Positions 13,498 to 15,181 of a stretch of DNA of 15,181 bases are shown in pieces. The position numbers were made by a program, and so were the translations under genes. The notes beneath the pieces are model-generated. The model was given only the letters and a program-made list of their open reading frames with translations, had not been told where the DNA came from and did not search any database. Each line of letters opens with the position of its first letter. Positions within the stretch are counted from its first letter, which is position 1. Origin of the DNA: Bacillota bacterium (GTDB lineage Bacteria; Bacillota; Clostridia; Christensenellales; CAG-138); contig JAFABA010000093.1 of NCBI GenBank assembly GCA_023426265.1, positions 1 to 15,181 of the forward strand, written 5' to 3'.

Positions 13498-13773
13498 AGA
13501 AATAAAAAGTAATGCTTGGAGGCTCTGGCGCCACAGTTCGCAATGGTCGCATATTTTATGCTCCCTTGCTTACTGGGACTGCGCTGCACTTTTCCCGCCA
13601 CAGGCGGCGTTTGGCTACGTCCCCCAAACCTCCGTTTAGGGCCGTAACAGCCCTAAAACCCATTTTAGAAACACCCTGTTTCAGGGCGTTTCTGACGAAG
13701 GGATTCCCAAGGGATGTGTCCCTTGGGTGAGGGCTCGGGCGCAAAGCCCCCGAAAGGGTTTGTTGACAGTTTG
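13498..13773. repeat. Intergenic dispersed hairpin-rich repeat, copy 2
   Basis: The gap between the hydrolase stop and its terminator holds a second copy of the element at 171-490. Inverted module B occupies 13531-13605: CCACAGTTCGCAAT (13531-13544) and CCGCCACAGGC (13595-13605) are exact reverse complements of copy 1. Module A is in direct orientation from 13625, with TTTAGGGC/GCCCTAAA (13635-13642/13650-13657), AACACCCTG-TTT-CAGGGCGTT (13670-13690), CCCAAGGGA-TGTG-TCCCTTGGG (13706-13727, perfect 9 bp) and TCGGGCGC-AAA-GCCCCCGA (13735-13753, one mismatch). Module B here sits between the GGAGGCTCTG and CAAACCTCC sequences that are nearly adjacent in copy 1. I see no gene in it. Confidence 0.8.
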
Positions 13774-13800
13774 AAGTGCGCGTGTGCGCACTTTTTGCTT
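13774..13800 (+). terminator. Rho-independent terminator downstream of repeat copy 2
   Basis: AAGTGCGC (13774-13781), GTGT, GCGCACTT (13786-13793) is a perfect 8-bp stem followed by a T-run and then GCTTTT. The T-tract is on the plus strand only, so it ends the AbrB-hydrolase transcript about 300 nt after the stop codon, with the repeat inside the 3' untranslated region. Confidence 0.82.
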
Positions 13801-13814
13801 TTATACGGCTTTGC

Positions 13815-14960
13815 TTAAGGCCTTTTACACACCCCAATTACCCGGAACACCTGCTCCGCGCGGGAGGAGAGATTTTTTGTTGCGCGGGTAAACTCCATGG
13901 CTTCATTTAGCGTAAGCGGACCCTGCGGGATCGCGAAATACGCGTCGATGCCGTGGTTGTTCACTTCCGCCGCGTCGTCCGCGGTTGCCCCTGCAAATGC
14001 GATGGCAACAACGCCATGCCGCTTTGCGAGCGACGCAACGCCGATGGGCGCCTTTCCCATGGCGGTCTGGAAATCCATGCGGCCTTCGCCGGTCACCGCA
14101 TAGTCCGCATCCTTCAGGTCCTCCTCCAACTGAATGGCGTCCAGCACAAGCTCCACGCCCGGGGTCAAATCGGCGTTCAAAAACGCGGCAAACGCGTAGC
14201 CGAGGCCGCCCGCGGCTCCCGCACCCGGCGCGTGATGGAATTCCGCGCTGAGCGCTCGGGAGCAGACAGCGGCAAAATGGGATAATCCTTCATCCAATTC
14301 TTTTACGATTTCAGGCGTAGCTCCTTTTTGCGGCGCGTAGACATACGCCGCGCCCTGCGGGCCGTAGAGCGGATTGTTGACGTCGCACGCGATGCGGAAA
14401 CGGCATTCACTAAGGCGCGGATCCGCCTTGGAAACATCGATGCGCTCCGCCGTTTTCAGCGCGCCGCCGGTTATTCCCGCGCTTTCCCCATTCTGCGTAT
14501 AAAACCGGAAGCCGAGCGCCGCGAGCATGCCTATCCCCGCGTCGTTTGTTGCGCTGCCGCCAATGCCAATCAAAAAATCCCGGCAGCCCCGGTCCATCGC
14601 GTGGCGGATCAGTTCCCCCAGGCCGTAAGTTGTAGTATGCAGGGGGTTCCTCTGCTCCGGGGGTATAAGCGTCAGGCCGCAGCAGCCCGCCATTTCCATA
14701 ATGGACAGACCCTTATCCGGGAGTATGCCGTACGCGCATTCCACCGGTTCGCCGAGCGGGCCCTTTACCCGCGCCGTAAGCTTTTCGCCGCCCAGGCCGT
14801 CCACAAGCGCGTCCACCGTGCCCTCGCCGCCGTCGGCGAGCGGCCGCACCACAACATCCGCGGTTGGAACAGCGCGCAAAATTCCCTCTTTTACGGCGTT
14901 GCCCGCCTGCAGGGAGGTCATGCTTCCTTTAAATGAATCGATAGCTATTACAACTTTCAT
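13815..14960 (-). CDS. Glycerate kinase (GckA-unrelated, PF02595-type)
   Basis: Cytoplasmic kinase of 381 aa, the normal length of the bacterial GlxK/GarK family, which phosphorylates D-glycerate to 2- or 3-phosphoglycerate. Motifs in order: DSFKGSM (8-14), LADGGEGT (41-48), IGIGGSATNDAG (131-142), ACDVNNPLYGP (191-201), PGAGAAGGLGYA (245-256) and VTGEGRMD (289-296). All family signatures are intact. The start at 14960 has GAGGTG 5 nt upstream and begins with the usual MKVVIAIDSFKGS; a longer frame to 15110 adds unrelated residues and is rejected. It follows an HD-GYP-like gene on the same strand after 74 nt. A glycerate link to the LarA/PGK block 11 kb away is possible but unproven. Confidence 0.93.
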   Translation of the reverse strand: MKVVIAIDSFKGSMTSLQAGNAVKEGILRAVPTADVVVRPLADGGEGTVDALVDGLGGEKLTARVKGPLGEPVECAYGILPDKGLSIMEMAGCCGLTLIPPEQRNPLHTTTYGLGELIRHAMDRGCRDFLIGIGGSATNDAGIGMLAALGFRFYTQNGESAGITGGALKTAERIDVSKADPRLSECRFRIACDVNNPLYGPQGAAYVYAPQKGATPEIVKELDEGLSHFAAVCSRALSAEFHHAPGAGAAGGLGYAFAAFLNADLTPGVELVLDAIQLEEDLKDADYAVTGEGRMDFQTAMGKAPIGVASLAKRHGVVAIAFAGATADDAAEVNNHGIDAYFAIPQGPLTLNEAMEFTRATKNLSSRAEQVFRVIGVCKRP

Positions 14961-15034
14961 AGAGCACCTCATATCGGCTATTGCTCTTTTATAGTAACGT
15001 GGCCGCAGATGGGAGGCAAGAACGATCGTGGCGA

Positions 15035-15181
15035 TTATGAAAATGTTTTGGGCAGCGAAGGCAGCTCGAATAAGACGGGTTGCTCCATAGAATCCTGATC
15101 CGCATAGCACAGGCAGATATCACGAAATGTTTGTTTGAGAGACGCAAAGATCTCCACTGCCCGCGGGTCAAACTGCGCGCC
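15035..15181 (-). CDS. Partial: C-terminus of a probable HD-GYP/HD-domain protein
   Basis: From the window edge a minus-strand frame of 48 residues runs to a TAA at 15035-15037. It begins GAQFDPRAVEIFASLKQTF, close to the G-x-QFDP-x-VVxxF motif that ends HD-GYP phosphodiesterase domains (c-di-GMP hydrolysis), followed by a tail of about 25 residues. The catalytic HD and GYP motifs would lie beyond the window. A minus-strand frame (15171 to 14989) and the extended glycerate kinase frame overlap it but lack family motifs. The call rests on one motif. Confidence 0.6.
   Translation of the reverse strand, partial: GAQFDPRAVEIFASLKQTFRDICLCYADQDSMEQPVLFELPSLPKTFS

Noticed and set aside
1..15181. 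CRISPR arrays, IS elements, tRNA/rRNA genes, phage or defence genes
   Set aside because: I saw no regularly spaced direct repeats, transposase or integrase motifs, cloverleaf structures or rRNA sequence; the two dispersed repeat copies are not a CRISPR array.

Overview
The window is about 15.2 kb of GC-rich bacterial DNA. It looks like a Bacillota (Clostridia-type) chromosome, probably an uncultured or gut-associated lineage. The evidence is strong AGGAGG-type ribosome binding sites, short spacers, many ATGA/GTGA stop-start overlaps, a zinc-type ABC importer with a clostridial GDRFPF-type binding protein, a DUF819 membrane protein, a MarR-GNAT fusion and an AbrB regulator. Taxonomy is inferred from these families; no rRNA or ribosomal protein gene is present.

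Layout. (1) Positions 1-3040, plus strand: the C-terminus of what looks like an archaeal-type (type II) glyceraldehyde-3-phosphate dehydrogenase, then a 377-nt gap filled by a dispersed hairpin-rich repeat, an archaeal-type phosphoglycerate kinase, and a LarA-family nickel-pincer racemase joined to it by a GTGA overlap. A hairpin shared with the convergent operon closes this block. (2) Positions 3103-6531, minus strand: a zinc-type import operon reading small membrane protein - ZnuA - ZnuC - ZnuB - OB-fold-like lipoprotein, with the last four genes overlapping by ATGA. Its promoter (6587-6615) has a 12-bp palindrome in the spacer. The gap before znuA holds a perfect 13-bp inverted repeat that covers part of the znuA Shine-Dalgarno sequence. 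(3) 6730-7167: a lone GNAT acetyltransferase. (4) 7335-10920: a DUF819 permease - ketopantoate-reductase-like oxidoreductase - class III aminotransferase operon with a strong promoter, a structured leader and its own terminator. (5) 11053-11958: a MarR-GNAT fusion behind a 10-bp-arm inverted repeat. (6) 12107-13497: an AbrB/MazE-type regulator coupled to a membrane-anchored alpha/beta hydrolase, with an 11-bp-arm inverted repeat over the -10 box. (7) 13498-13814: a second copy of the dispersed repeat, then a terminator. (8) 13815-15181, minus strand: glycerate kinase and the C-terminal end of an HD-GYP-like protein.

How the parts may work together. The GAPDH-PGK-LarA block and the glycerate kinase both touch three-carbon acid metabolism (glycerate, 3-phosphoglycerate, glyceraldehyde-3-phosphate), but they lie 11 kb apart on opposite strands, so a shared pathway is inference. 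The DUF819 operon looks like uptake and interconversion of an amino acid, 2-oxo acid or hydroxy acid of unknown identity.

The strongest unexplained signals are: the mosaic repeat, whose two copies share one module in direct and one in inverted orientation; the Shine-Dalgarno-occluding stem before znuA; the operator inside the zinc-operon promoter; and the archaeal-type GAPDH/PGK pair linked to LarA. I found no CRISPR array, IS element, phage gene, tRNA or rRNA.
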